A DNA stretch of 64,000 nucleotides from Caenorhabditis remanei (lineage: Eukaryota > Nematoda > Chromadorea > Rhabditida > Rhabditidae), in NCBI RefSeq assembly GCF_010183535.1, contig NC_071328.1, positions 3,348,001 through 3,412,000 on the forward strand, written 5' to 3'. Made by a program: the position numbers and the translations under genes. The notes under the pieces were generated by a model. It was not told the origin of the DNA. It ran no database searches and was given only the letters and a program-made list of their open reading frames with translations. Each line of letters opens with the position of its first letter. Position 1 is the stretch's first letter. Below are positions 1 through 9,474 of the stretch, piece after piece.

Positions 1-135
1 TGGCACAGTTCTTACAACTGCGCTCCACCGAAATCCGCTTGAAAAATGTCTCTTTTTCTCTGAGTCTCTCAATTTTTCACACAATTTTATTCGGTTTCGG
101 TAGAGCGCGGTTGTAAGAAGCGTGTCGTGCTAATA
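1..135 (-). repeat. Family A element
   Basis: Family A consensus, read 5'-3': TTAGCACGGCACGCTTCTTACAACCGCGCTCTACCGAAA, then GTGTGCGAAATTGAGAGACTCAGAG, ending TTTCGGTGGAGCGCAGTTGT and AAGAACTGTGCCGAGCTAATA. Here it is on the minus strand and cut by the window edge. About 20 copies occur in the window. Confidence 0.85.
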
Positions 136-295
136 TCGTAATTCGCAAAGTTTCAAGGTTTCAATGGAGCGCACTTTCAAGGATAACGTTTTTGTTCTCT
201 AAATGACCTAACTTTCTCATTTCCGCGACCCCCAGCCACTCTCTTCTTCTCTCTGATCCTTTTTTCACCAAAATTCCCAAAAACAGTTCAGAAAC

Positions 296-817
296 CTCTT
301 CAGCGTCTCGATTGCATCGTTCGCATCCGTCGGTTTTCCAATGATTTCTCCATTGAATTCGATGACGGTGTCGCAGGCGATGATTACAGAGTACGGCTCC
401 TAGAGAAATATCGATTTTTGGGATTTTTTCCACATTTTAGATTTTTATTAGCACGGCGCGCTTTTTACAACCGCGCTCTACCGAAATCGATAAACCGAAA
501 TTGAGAGACGCAGAGAAAAAGAGAGACAAGAGGATTTCGGTGGAGCGCAGTTGTAAGAACTGTTACCTGATTTTTGCTCATTTCCTCGACAATCGTCGCC
601 AGTTTCCCTTTTGCAGTCTCAATTACAAACTGCTTAACGGGAAGGGTTTTCGGCAGATTCTCCTCGAAATTCGACACTTTTACAATCACATTTTTCAAAC
701 CCTTTAATTATCGATTTTATTGATTTTTTAACATTGTAGATCAAATCTCACAATCTGCTGTAAGAGCTTCAATCGATTCGGCGACTGACTTGCCAACACG
801 ACAATGGCCTCCTTCAT
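296..817 (-). CDS. dod-18: Maf-type nucleoside triphosphate pyrophosphatase, 5' part (3' end beyond window)
   Basis: Three exons read on the minus strand: 817-752, 701-567 and 399-296. They join in frame across introns of 50 bp (donor GTGAG) and 167 bp. The start is the ATG at 817, behind an acceptor ending at 852 that may take a spliced leader. The visible ~101 residues show the Maf nucleotide-binding loop near residues 8-20 (LASQSPNRLKLLQQIG), the EENLPK segment, and the catalytic ACDTV...GEIIGKP segment. Maf proteins hydrolyse non-canonical or dTTP/UTP-type nucleotides to monophosphates in the cytosol. The canonical second Arg of SPRR is Asn-Arg here. The rest of the gene lies left of base 1; the last visible donor is GTTTCT at 295. 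The symbol rests on family plus recalled synteny with C. elegans C54G4.6. Intron 2 is mostly a family A repeat. Confidence 0.85.
448..566 (+). repeat. Family A element in Maf intron 2
   Basis: It fills about 70% of the 167-bp intron. Its right part (GTTGTAAGAACTGT) runs straight into the complement of the splice donor GTAACAG. Confidence 0.8.
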
Positions 818-1106
818 TCCGAATCTTCCGTCCGTCGCGCGACACGTCGATCTGAAATTTCGATCCGCGTTGTTGTTGAGTCAGTTGTTCACAAAGAGTT
901 GGGGACATCCCGATGTTATTAAGCAGTGAGTTGCGGAAAAAATGAGGCTTCTTTTTTTGGAAATTTCCCGGATTTTTCGCTCGAAAATTGAAAAAAAAAA
1001 CGCGAAAATCTCTGAAAAACATAGATTTTCGTGCAGAAATGGTAAAAATGAGTTTTTTTTTGTTGAAAAATCGTGATTTTTCTATATTTCAGCGATGTAT
1101 TACCTA

Positions 1107-1302
1107 TGAAAATTGTGTGCGAAATTGAGAGACGCAGAGAAAAAGAGACATTTTTAAAGGGTATTTCGGTGGAGCGCAGTTGTAAGAACTGTGCGGAGTT
1201 AATACACAGTTTTTTGCAACCGCGCTCCACCGAAATCCACCTTTCAATTGTCTTTTTCCTCTGTGTCTCTCAGATTCGGTAGAGCGCGGTTGTATTAGCA
1301 GT
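1107..1302. repeat. Two family A copies back to back
   Basis: A plus-strand copy (about 1107-1203) is followed directly by a minus-strand copy (1202-1302). The pair abuts a family B palindrome. Confidence 0.75.
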
Positions 1303-1568
1303 CCAGCCGCGCTCCACCGCAAACGAGAGAGTATCGACGAGAGACGCAGAGTTTTTCCTCGAGTTGGCACACATTTTCACAGTTTTTGACCTATTTTCGC
1401 GGTTTTTCAGAAGTTTTTTGTAAATTATTCAAATTTTCACAGTTTTTGACCTATTAATAGCGAAAATAGGACAAAACTGGGAAAATCTGAGCCGGCGCGA
1501 TAAAAAACTCTGCGTCTCTCGTCGATACTCTCTCGTTTGCGGTGGGGCGCAGTTGTATCACCACGGCA
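1295..1568. repeat. Family B palindrome
   Basis: Family B: TTAGCAGTCCACCNCTCTTACAACTGCGCCCCACCGCAAACGAGAGAGTATCG..., then GAGAGACGCAGAGTTTTT, TTTTGACCTATTTTCGC and the complement of the whole. The terminal GTTGTAAG/GGNGCGCAG block is shared with family A. Seven copies are in the window. Confidence 0.8.
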
Positions 1569-1701
1569 CGTTTCTAACAACGACGCTCTATCGAAATCGA
1601 AGAAAACAGCATGGAGACGCTGAGAGAACAGAGAAGATTTCAGTGGAGCGCAGTTGCTAAATTTTCCATTTTCAGACCAAAAAAAAAAATCAAATTCCAG
1701 A

Positions 1702-3458
1702 ATGGCGAAATACCGTCGAGACGTGATGTCGAAGCGGCTCGTGATGGAGTACGTGAAAGAGCTCAACCCGAAAATCGATCTCGTCCGTAAATCGACAAAA
1801 AACGGTGTCACCGCGTACGAGGGATTCTTCACAAGTCCTCACGCCACCCTATTTCCCGATCATATGCCCGGTAATGTTGGACGGGCTCACTTTAGGGCGT
1901 GGCTTCCCGAGCGACCGAGTCCAGTGTGCATTCATTTGGCAGGCACGGGAGATCACTCGTATTTTAGGTAAGTGCGCTCTATTGGACTTCGTGGGGGAAA
2001 GTACGAAAGAGCGCATTTTCATCGGGTGCTCAGATTTCACTTCAAGCCCGGTTTTAGCCCGGAAAATGAAAAAGAAGCCAGTGATGGCCTAACTTTTTCA
2101 GGCCGCCGACCGCAAGCCGCAACAAAAAGATTTGAATTTTTTCCGAGTCGCGTTGCGTGCGCGTCGCGGTAACGTAAAATTTGAATTTGGCACGATGCCA
2201 ACCGTTGTGCGACGGAGCGCGTTTTCGCGACCTTCGCCTCGGACAGTCGAATTTAAAGGTCGAAATGGTCTCGCAGCGAAAACATGTTACTGTAACTACT
2301 GTAAACACAGATTTTCGTTGTGAGACCATGAAAAAACGATATGCGCCTTTAAACATGGCCGGCAGTAATTCGGTGACATGAAATTGATATAAATCGAATG
2401 AAAACTAGAAAATTTGATTGAAACTGAGTTTTGCGGTCGACGGCCTAGAAACCCAAAACTGGTAAATTCGGCCAGCACTGGCTCTTTCCTTGAAACCGGG
2501 GCATTCCCAAAAGCGGGCTCACAAAAGAAAAAAAAAGGTTTTTGCCACCGGGCGGACTCGAACCCTGGTCGGTTTACTGTGACCGAAGAGGTAGACATCG
2601 GTAGTAGACCGACCAGAGTTCGAGTCCGCCCGGTGGCAAAACCCTTTTTTTCTTTTGTTTTGGCGTTTTCAGCAGATTTTCTCTATTAAACCTTATGATT
2701 CTTGCAGACGCCAATACCTCCTCGTAGAAGATATGCTCAAAGATGGTGTCGGCTCCATCTTGGTGCAAAACCCGTTCTACGGCGACCGAAAACCACCGAA
2801 TCAATTCCGATCCTCCCTGGAAAACGTGACGGATCTATTCGTGATGGGCGCCTCGCTCATCGCCGAATGCAATCATCTATTCAACTGGGCGGAGACTCTC
2901 GGCTACGGACCGTTTGCCATTTCCGGAGTATCGATGGGCGGTTTCATGGCGCAACTCGCCGGTTCTAACTCGCAACGACCCATATCGATTATTCCGATTC
3001 TCGCGTGGACCACTGCGGGGCCGGCTTATACGGAAGGAGCGATCGCGCCGGCTGTCAACTATAAGCTACTGCAGAAACAGCTGGAAGATCCGCATTATGT
3101 TGAGAAATTAAAGAGAATTCCCAATCAGAATTGGCTCGATAAAATGCACGAGATGACGGCGAGAAACGGCGATTCCGAAGCGAAGAATATGATGCGGATT
3201 CTGATGGACGATTTCACGAGTCTCGAGAACTACCCGACGCCCCTAGACACCTCACTGTGCCACGTATTCCTGGCGGATCAAGATCAATATGTGTTGAGAA
3301 ATCAGGGAACGCCGAGCTACGAGCAGCTATGGCCAAATTGCACTGTGGAAATGATGGAGGGATTCGGACATGTGACTGCGTACCTATTGAAACATGATCT
3401 CTGGAGAAGACGAATCAATGAGCTGCTTCGGAGACAGCAGCAGAAGGAGAAGAAATAA
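1702..3458 (+). CDS. ABHD18-like (DUF2048) alpha/beta hydrolase
   Basis: Two exons, 1702-1967 and 2708-3458, join in phase across a 740-bp intron and give 338 residues. The ATG follows an acceptor (TTCCAG) by one base, so it is probably trans-spliced or the start of the first coding exon. The fold shows the oxyanion-side HLAGTGDH segment near residue 78, the nucleophile elbow GVSMGG with Ser about 164, an acid candidate in FLADQDQ, and a C-terminal GFGH histidine. This order and length match the poorly characterised ABHD18/C4orf29 family; the substrate is unknown. The lysine/arginine-rich C-terminus (RRQQQKEKK) is exposed. It is head to head with the Maf gene, about 885 bp between starts. The intron carries a tRNA-like inverted repeat. 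Recalled C. elegans neighbour order suggests the C54G4.7 position, but I am not sure of that name. Confidence 0.88.
2266..2332. repeat. Short palindrome, GGTCTCGCAGCGAAAA type
   Basis: GGTCTCGCAGCGAAAACATG pairs imperfectly with the block ending TTTTCGTTGTGAGACCATG; the loop holds TTACTGTAA. The TTTAAAGGCGCATA tag beside it (2338-2355, complement) recurs near 11160, 54733 and 55097 with the same GTCTCGCAACG block. Confidence 0.6.
2523..2665. repeat. Inverted repeat with tRNA-3'-end-like arms in the ABHD18 intron
   Basis: The left arm (2523-2572) and right arm (about 2611-2660) are near-perfect complements. The right arm reads GAGTTCGAGTCCGCCCGGTGGC then an A/C run and TTTTTTT. GTTCGAGTCC is the T-arm/B-box consensus and GGTGGC resembles an acceptor 3' strand, followed by a Pol III-like T run. 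No cloverleaf folds: it is a simple hairpin. Confidence 0.7.
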
Positions 3459-3546
3459 TTACTTTTTTTAGGATTTTTAAATTGTGATTTCTCGGCCATT
3501 TTTGTGACTTTTACCGGTTTCTTTTCTTTTTCGCTCAAGTAGAATT

Positions 3547-3632
3547 TCGGCACCTTTCTTACAACCGCGCTCTACCGAAAGAGAGGGGCATTTCGGTGGA
3601 GCGCAGTTGTAGGAACAGTGCCGAGCTAATAG
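3547..3632 (+). repeat. Short family A copy (internal deletion)
   Basis: It keeps both ends (CTTACAACCGCGCTCTACCG and TTTCGGTGGAGCGCAGTTGT) but lacks the GAGAGACTCAGAG middle. Confidence 0.75.
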
Positions 3633-4112
3633 AAAGTAACGTGTCGGGAAATGAACCTATTCGACTACAAGACTACAAGGGGAACTACTAGATACCATTA
3701 TTTAATTTATTGGGAATACAGAAAGAATAGAATTTTTTTAAAAGAAGACAATTCCTACAAAAAATTAGAAAAAAAAAGAAATTCTTCGAAATAGGATTCA
3801 ACTTTTTCTAGTGTAAAAAGTTTCACTATTCGAGATGGTGGCACTACTAAAACTCTCCATTTTATTCTCACAATTAACAAACAGCAAACTAAATTATACT
3901 AAACGACGGATGGGGTCGTTTTTTTTTTGGGGGAAAAAGGTTGGATGAACTAAAGGAGAGAGATGGATGTGAAAAGCACAAATACTCGCAATTTCATTAA
4001 ATTTCACATATTATCTCACAATATTCGATGAAATTGCGAGCACGTGTTCGCAGATGATGAAAAGTGGTGCGAGCGACGAATAAAAAGGAGAATTGTTGCG
4101 GAAAATCAGAAA
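3633..4112. other. AT-rich 3' intergenic region
   Basis: Between the ABHD18-like gene and the convergent cyc-1 3' end. I see no exon, hairpin or family repeat here, only A/T runs. Confidence 0.5.
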
Positions 4113-5836
4113 TTATTGGCTCTTCTTTGGTGGTTCTCTTCCCTTGACAGTCTTGAACAAGAATTTCTGCGATTTCGTGAACGACCAGATATTTCTCTTT
4201 CCATAGATCAATACAACAGCGACGAATGGAATCAGGGCGGCGATCTTGAGTGCCCATTTCTTTCGGGTATCGTGGAATGGCTCGGCGGCCCAGTGCATGA
4301 ATGCGGACACGTCCTTGGCTTGTTGAGACATGGTCGCTGGTGTTCCGTCCTTGTATTCGATTCCTTCGTCGAACAATTGTTGTGGCATAGAGATGATACC
4401 TCCTGGGAAGTATGGATTGTAGGCCTTTCCGTCGTCAACCTTAAATTTTTAAATTGTTACAAATATCACAGGGATTCATAGGGCCATGAGATAACTCGCT
4501 TCAAAATGACAATTAGGAGTCGATCAACCTGTCAAATTGAAGATCTCGGTGAGCTCTACACAAGTCTGTTTTCATTTTCACTATGAGTTTAGGGAGAACT
4601 GCTGTAAAACCTATTTACCAGGGATAGTCATGAAATCAGTTTGGAGTTATGGGACGTAACATATATCATTAGAAAGCTGAGAAACCGCTGATTCCAAATA
4701 TATACCCAGTTTTTGCCCTCGAGGACTGGTATTCGAGAAAAATGAGCTCAAAGTTATAAAAATGACAATTTTTTCCTTTCTGACACGCGAAAATTGCAAA
4801 AAATAGTGTTTCGCGTGTCAGAAAGGTAAAAATGTGTCATTTTCAGATTTTTGACCTCATTTTTCTCGAATACCAGGCCTTAAGGGCAAAAGCTGAAAAT
4901 TTATTTGAAATCAGCGTTTTCTCAGCTTTCTAATGATATAGGTTACGTCCCAAAACTTCAAACTGACTTCCAGATAAATAGATTTTACAGCGGTTCTCCC
5001 TAAACTGATAGTGAAAATGAACGTAAACTTGTGTAGAGCTCACCGAGATCTACTATTTGACATCGGCTCCTAATTGTCATTTTGAAGCGAGTTATCTCAA
5101 GGCCTGCGCTCCAATCCTTACCTTAACTCCAGCTGGAGCCTCAAGATAACCGGTGAGCAGAGAGAAGACGTAGTCGTCACCTCCGTGTCTAGCGAGAGCC
5201 ATCAGCGACAAATCTGGTGGAGCGGCTCCGTTGTTGGCGGCGGCGGCGGCCTTCTTGTTTGGATATGGGTTTGGCAACTTGTCGGTGAGAATTCCTGGGC
5301 GCTGAATGGCGGCTCCCTTATCGTCGACGTCGTTGATGAGAGCGTCGGCGGCTTCGGCTTTAGCTTCCTCCTGAAATAAACAAATTGTTTTTTGGAAAAA
5401 TTGGCTAAAAATTCCGTTTTTTGGGTGTTCTGGGACAATATCTCACCTCAGTCATGATCGTGTCGACGAAATGACGGTAATGCAAGAATTTCATCGAGTG
5501 GCAAGCGGCGCAAACTTGCTTATACACCTCGTAACCACGTCGGACTCTGAAAACCCATAAATTTCCTTGCTTAAACTCGAAATTCTACTTACGAAGCGAT
5601 ATCGAATGAAGAGAATGGTCCACTGTGTGCCCATGGCAAAGCGTACGGATGCACGTTGTCTCCGCTGGCGTGGACCGAGTTCTCCAAGGCGTAGACGAGT
5701 CCCATGCCGGAAGCGGCGGTGACTCCGGCGAGAACCGCCAAACCGCGCTGAAATTGGTATTTTATTGAAAAAAGCTATAAAAACTTAATTTCTAAAAAAA
5801 ACTCACTTTAGAACCTTGAACTACGGCACGCTGCAT
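4113..5836 (-). CDS. cyc-1: Cytochrome c1, haem subunit of respiratory complex III
   Basis: Five exons on the minus strand: 5836-5807, 5747-5593, 5546-5447, 5370-5122 and 4439-4113. All phases close and the product is 286 residues. It carries electrons from the Rieske protein to cytochrome c at the inner mitochondrial membrane. The covalent haem site is CAACH (about Cys74, Cys77, His78); the axial Met is in GGIISMPQQ; a C-terminal transmembrane helix (about [18 protein letters not shown]) is followed by a basic matrix tail ending [10 protein letters not shown]. Motifs [20 protein letters not shown] and [17 protein letters not shown] are diagnostic. An acceptor at 5857 lies 20 bp before the ATG and suggests SL trans-splicing. 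The last intron (4440-5121) holds a ~620-bp palindrome. Exon sequences show no defects. Confidence 0.97.
4482..5104. repeat. ~620-bp palindrome in cyc-1 intron 4
   Basis: TGAGATAACTCGCTTCAAAATG at the left end pairs with CATTTTGAAGCGAGTTATCTCA at the right. Arms of about 300 bp with scattered mismatches flank CTGACACGCGAAAATTGC and its partner at the centre. A relative of the central part lies at 56164-56521. Confidence 0.85.
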
Positions 5837-6886
5837 TACGCACCTCGCCGATTACCTGAAAATTAGTTTAATTAATCAAAGAAATCGCTTATAATTTGAG
5901 ATTAATAGGTGAAAAAGTGCAAAAAAGTGAATTCCTAAATTGGAAAGTTTTACGCGATTTTTAGGAGTGAACCAATTAAAAAATCGATTCTAAAAATTGC
6001 TCAGTTAATAAATAACTCATTCTTTATTAATTTTTACCAAAAAAATAATTGAAATCCCTCGAAAACTGGGGTAAAAATCGAGTATACTGAAATCTTGTAC
6101 AGCACGGTCATCAGGAAACGCGTCAACTTTGTGCTGGCGCATTTCTTGTGAATGTCTGCGTCTCTTGTTAATGTACACTCTCTCTTCACCTTCTCGGAGG
6201 GAGCTGAATTTAACAAGCTCAGAATTGATTGATTTTTCAAAGCGAAAAATCTGAAAAAAGGAGTAAATTCTCAGATTTTACTAAAATCGGGTATTTTTAT
6301 TCATAAACCGTAAATTTATTGACAAAAAAAACCTTGAAAACTTACTTTTTTTTCGAAATTTTTGATATTTTGACCGGAAAATACGCAATTTTGCTTCAAA
6401 ACGTTGGAAATTCGGCTCAAATACATAGATTTTTAACGGGAAAATAGTTATTTTCACTGTTTCTCCGTTGAAAATAGGTATTTTTGAGCCGAATTTTCAT
6501 CTTTTTGGAGAATGCGTGTTTTTTTCCGTCTAAATCACAGAAATTTGACAGAAATGTTAGTTTTCAAGGTTTTTTGTCAAGAAATTGGCGATTTGTGTCA
6601 TTTTTTAGACAAAGAATGTCAGATTTTGACGATTTTATGAGAAAAACACAATTTTTCGATATTTCTCCAGAATTCAGGCTGAAAAACCTCGATTTTTGAC
6701 ATTTCAAATCCGAAATTGCTATTTTTTCGAAAAAAATCTTTGAAAAAGTAACTGAAAATGTGTGTTTTCTCGGGAAAACTGGCAAAAAAGCTCAACATTG
6801 ATAGATTTTTAAAAACATTTTCAAAGCGGAAAATCTGAAAAAAAAAAGGATAAAAACGCATTATTTTATTGAACAGAAAAAGAGAA
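5837..6886. other. Intergenic region upstream of cyc-1
   Basis: It holds the probable cyc-1 trans-splice acceptor at 5857 and then AT-rich low-complexity DNA made of degenerate GAAAAT/TTTTCA runs. ORFs on both strands are lysine- and phenylalanine-rich by composition only. No gene is visible. Confidence 0.5.
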
Positions 6887-9176
6887 TTATTTAATAAACT
6901 CAAGAATTCGTTCCTCGGCATTTCTATAAGTACACGTCAAAATCGAAAAATAGCTTGCTCCCAGATTCTTCTCCTCCAAAACCATGACCTCCTCATCGCT
7001 CCTCGCTTTATTCATCTCCACCTCTTTCAGCTTCTTAAAATCGACAATTTGTCGGTGCATCGGTTGCAAAATCTCCTTATAAACAGCTCGACACAACTCT
7101 CGTTTCACTTTGAACACAGCTTGCGCCTGCGCCAACGCGAAAACCGCCGAGTAGAAGACAGTAGAGTAGTAGACATCGTCATACTTCACTTTTAAGCAAA
7201 GCGTCCAGAATTCACCGAGTTCTTCGTAGAATTCTGAAGAGCGGAGACTGAAAGCACCTCGCTGGAACGTGGTGATTATCGTTGCGACGATTTGTGGCTC
7301 CATTCCGCAATTTGAGTCTTTCACTTCACAAATTTTCCGCAAAAACCTTTTTAAAAACAGTGGCCGTCGCTGAATCTCGAATCTTTCCGACGTCTTCTCT
7401 ATCATCTTCGCTGCCTCTTGGATATCACTCATTCCGATTCCAAATCCATCGAAAATTCGAATCGCGGCGAGCCAAAAGTCCACCATTGGCTCGATATCTT
7501 CACTTCGAAGCGCCTTGATTCTCATCATTCTCTCACAGATTCCTTGGAAAACGTGGAGCATCACACGGGCTTGCTCTTTTTGGTATGGAGATGAGGGATG
7601 GAGGAATTGAATGAATTCTTCGATTTCTAGACGGAAACGGTACTCATCGGAGAAGACATGAGGGGTGAGGAAGGAAGTTCCGGAGGTTTCCGCAGCTGAA
7701 AATTGAATTTTTAGGTTTTAAATCTGGTTTTTAGGAAGAAAATTTGAAAATCAGATAGGAAAATAACATTTTTCCCAGATTTTAGGAATCTGAATTCGAG
7801 AAAATTGCATTTTTCGTTGAAAATTTCATCTAAAAAGTCGAATTTTTGAAGTTTTCAAGTTGAAAAATGAGAATTCGACTAATTTTTTCCAGATTTTAAC
7901 AGCTTTCAATTTAAACTATTTAGAACCTGCTTTTTTTCTAAAATTTCAAAAAAAACGGTCGAAATCATCGAAAATTCCGCAAAAAATAGTTATATTTGAG
8001 AGAAATTCGAGAATTTTGGATGAAAAAAACTAGATTTTTCTTATAATTATACAAAAAAAGTTAGAATTTGGACACATTTTTCAGTTTTTCGACCTATTAG
8101 CTCGTCACAGTTGTTACAACTGCGCTCCACCGAAATTCCCTTGAAAAATGTCTCTTTTTCTCTGAGTCTCTCGATTTCGCACACTATTTTCTTAGATTTC
8201 GATAGAGCGCGGTTGTAAGAAGCGTGTCGTGCTAATAAATGTACGATTTTTAATGCAAGAAAAGCGAAAAAAGTCAATATTCGCCGAGAAACTTCGAATG
8301 TCAGATTTCCTATTTTCGGAGAAAAAAAAACAAATTTTTAAATTTTCTGCAAAATTCTGACTGAAAAACGGTTTTTCAAAAACCTTAAAATTGGCATTTC
8401 AAATCCAAAAATTTTCTCAATTTCCAGCGAAAATCTTTGGAAAAGCGAATGAAAATCTGTGTTTTCTGGGGAAAACTGGCAAAAAATCAACAGAAATCTA
8501 CAATTTTTCAACTAAAAATGAAATTTTTCGACCAATTGTTTCAATTTTTCTGCTGTTTCTTCGCTTTTTTTACTCCAAAACCCTTACTAATTAACGGATG
8601 AAATGGTGCCACCACCGCCAATTCATTCAAGAAATCAGCTCCAAATTTCGTCGAATTTCCCATGGAATCCAACAGCAAAGTGCGCAAAAATCGATTAGGA
8701 GTTCCAGAAACTCTCAGAATTTTCGAGTTTTCTGTGGAATTTTCAGAATTTTTATCGATTTTCGAATCTTTTATCTTCTTCCAGACTTCTCGACATTCCT
8801 CGTGCGACAGCGTCCAGTTTTCTCTGAAATTTTGCAAGTTTTTTCAGTAAAACTTCTGAAAATCCACGTACTCGATCATTCTCTCCACCGCCACTTTCAC
8901 CGCCACCGCCTTCTGAGTTTTCAGAATTTCCACACAAATTTCTTTCAAAATTTGTGGATTTTTAAGATAATTCATGAAGCAATAAAGGATATTTTGTGAT
9001 CTTTCTGGAGATTTCGTGAGATCCCATGTGATGAATTCACGGAGAAATGCCGCAAAAGCGGGCACACATTTCTCAGCGTCGAAGCCATCCGAGTCGAGAT
9101 CTGAGATCGCCAGATGCAGGTTTTCAATGATTTTTGAGTCTAACGCGTTAGAGATTCTTGAGAATAAACGAAACAT
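6887..9176 (-). CDS. Unrecognised 449-residue, probably all-helical protein
   Basis: Three exons on the minus strand: 9176-8872, 8823-8588 and 7695-6887. Introns are 48 bp (GTACGT donor) and 892 bp, and phases close to a TAA at 6887. The product begins MFRLFSRISNALDSK and ends RNAEERILEFIK. It is rich in amphipathic helix-like segments and has no signal peptide or clear transmembrane helix. A low-complexity Ser/Asn/Lys stretch (KDSKIDKNSENSTENSK) splits two halves. The C-terminal part, with its LQPMH motif followed by a Lys/Glu-rich helix, loosely recalls glomulin-type helical-repeat proteins, but this is a weak resemblance, not an assignment. An acceptor (ATTTCCAG) lies nine bases before the ATG, and iftb-1 ends 298 bp upstream on the same strand, so it may be the downstream gene of an operon. 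Confidence 0.8.
8097..8237 (-). repeat. Family A element in the 449-residue gene's intron 2
   Basis: A full-length copy with TTAGCTCGTCACAG at the left and GTGTCGTGCTAATA at the right. Confidence 0.85.
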
Positions 9177-9474
9177 TTTTGGGGGCTGGAAATGGGAGAG
9201 ATTGTGGAAAAAATTATATTAAAAAAACAGAAAAGAAGGGACAAAAACCGATGCTTCAGCTCCTGGAATTTTAATTTTTACTATGCCGAATTTATAGGGA
9301 AACGGAAACGGAAACGAGTAGAGAAATAGCATCAGAAGAATATTTGGATAATAAATACGAACAAGAAAAAAACGAGCGAAAGAAACAGGTGGAAAAGGGG
9401 GGAAAGGGAAACGGAAAGAGGAGAAAAAGAAGTGCCAACCCATAACAACCGAGTACAAATACTTTAAAAAGTGT
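9177..9474 (-). promoter_or_regulatory. Possible operon intercistronic region
   Basis: 298 bp separates the iftb-1 stop from the next ATG on the same strand. On the minus strand a T-rich tract (TTTTCTGTTTTTTTAATATA) lies about 40-50 bp before the acceptor ATTTCCAG. The acceptor is nine bases before the ATG. This is the layout of a U-rich element plus SL2 site. Confidence 0.5.

Noticed and set aside
1073..1370. Several ORFs containing SVERSCKNC or similar peptides (also near 8100, 30200, 38100, 48100)
   Set aside because: All are translations of family A repeats in different orientations; no splice context.
2530..2645. Possible tRNA gene (GTTCGAGTCC plus acceptor-like GGTGGC)
   Set aside because: T-stem strands CAGAG and CCGCC do not pair and there is no D or anticodon arm; it folds as one long hairpin.
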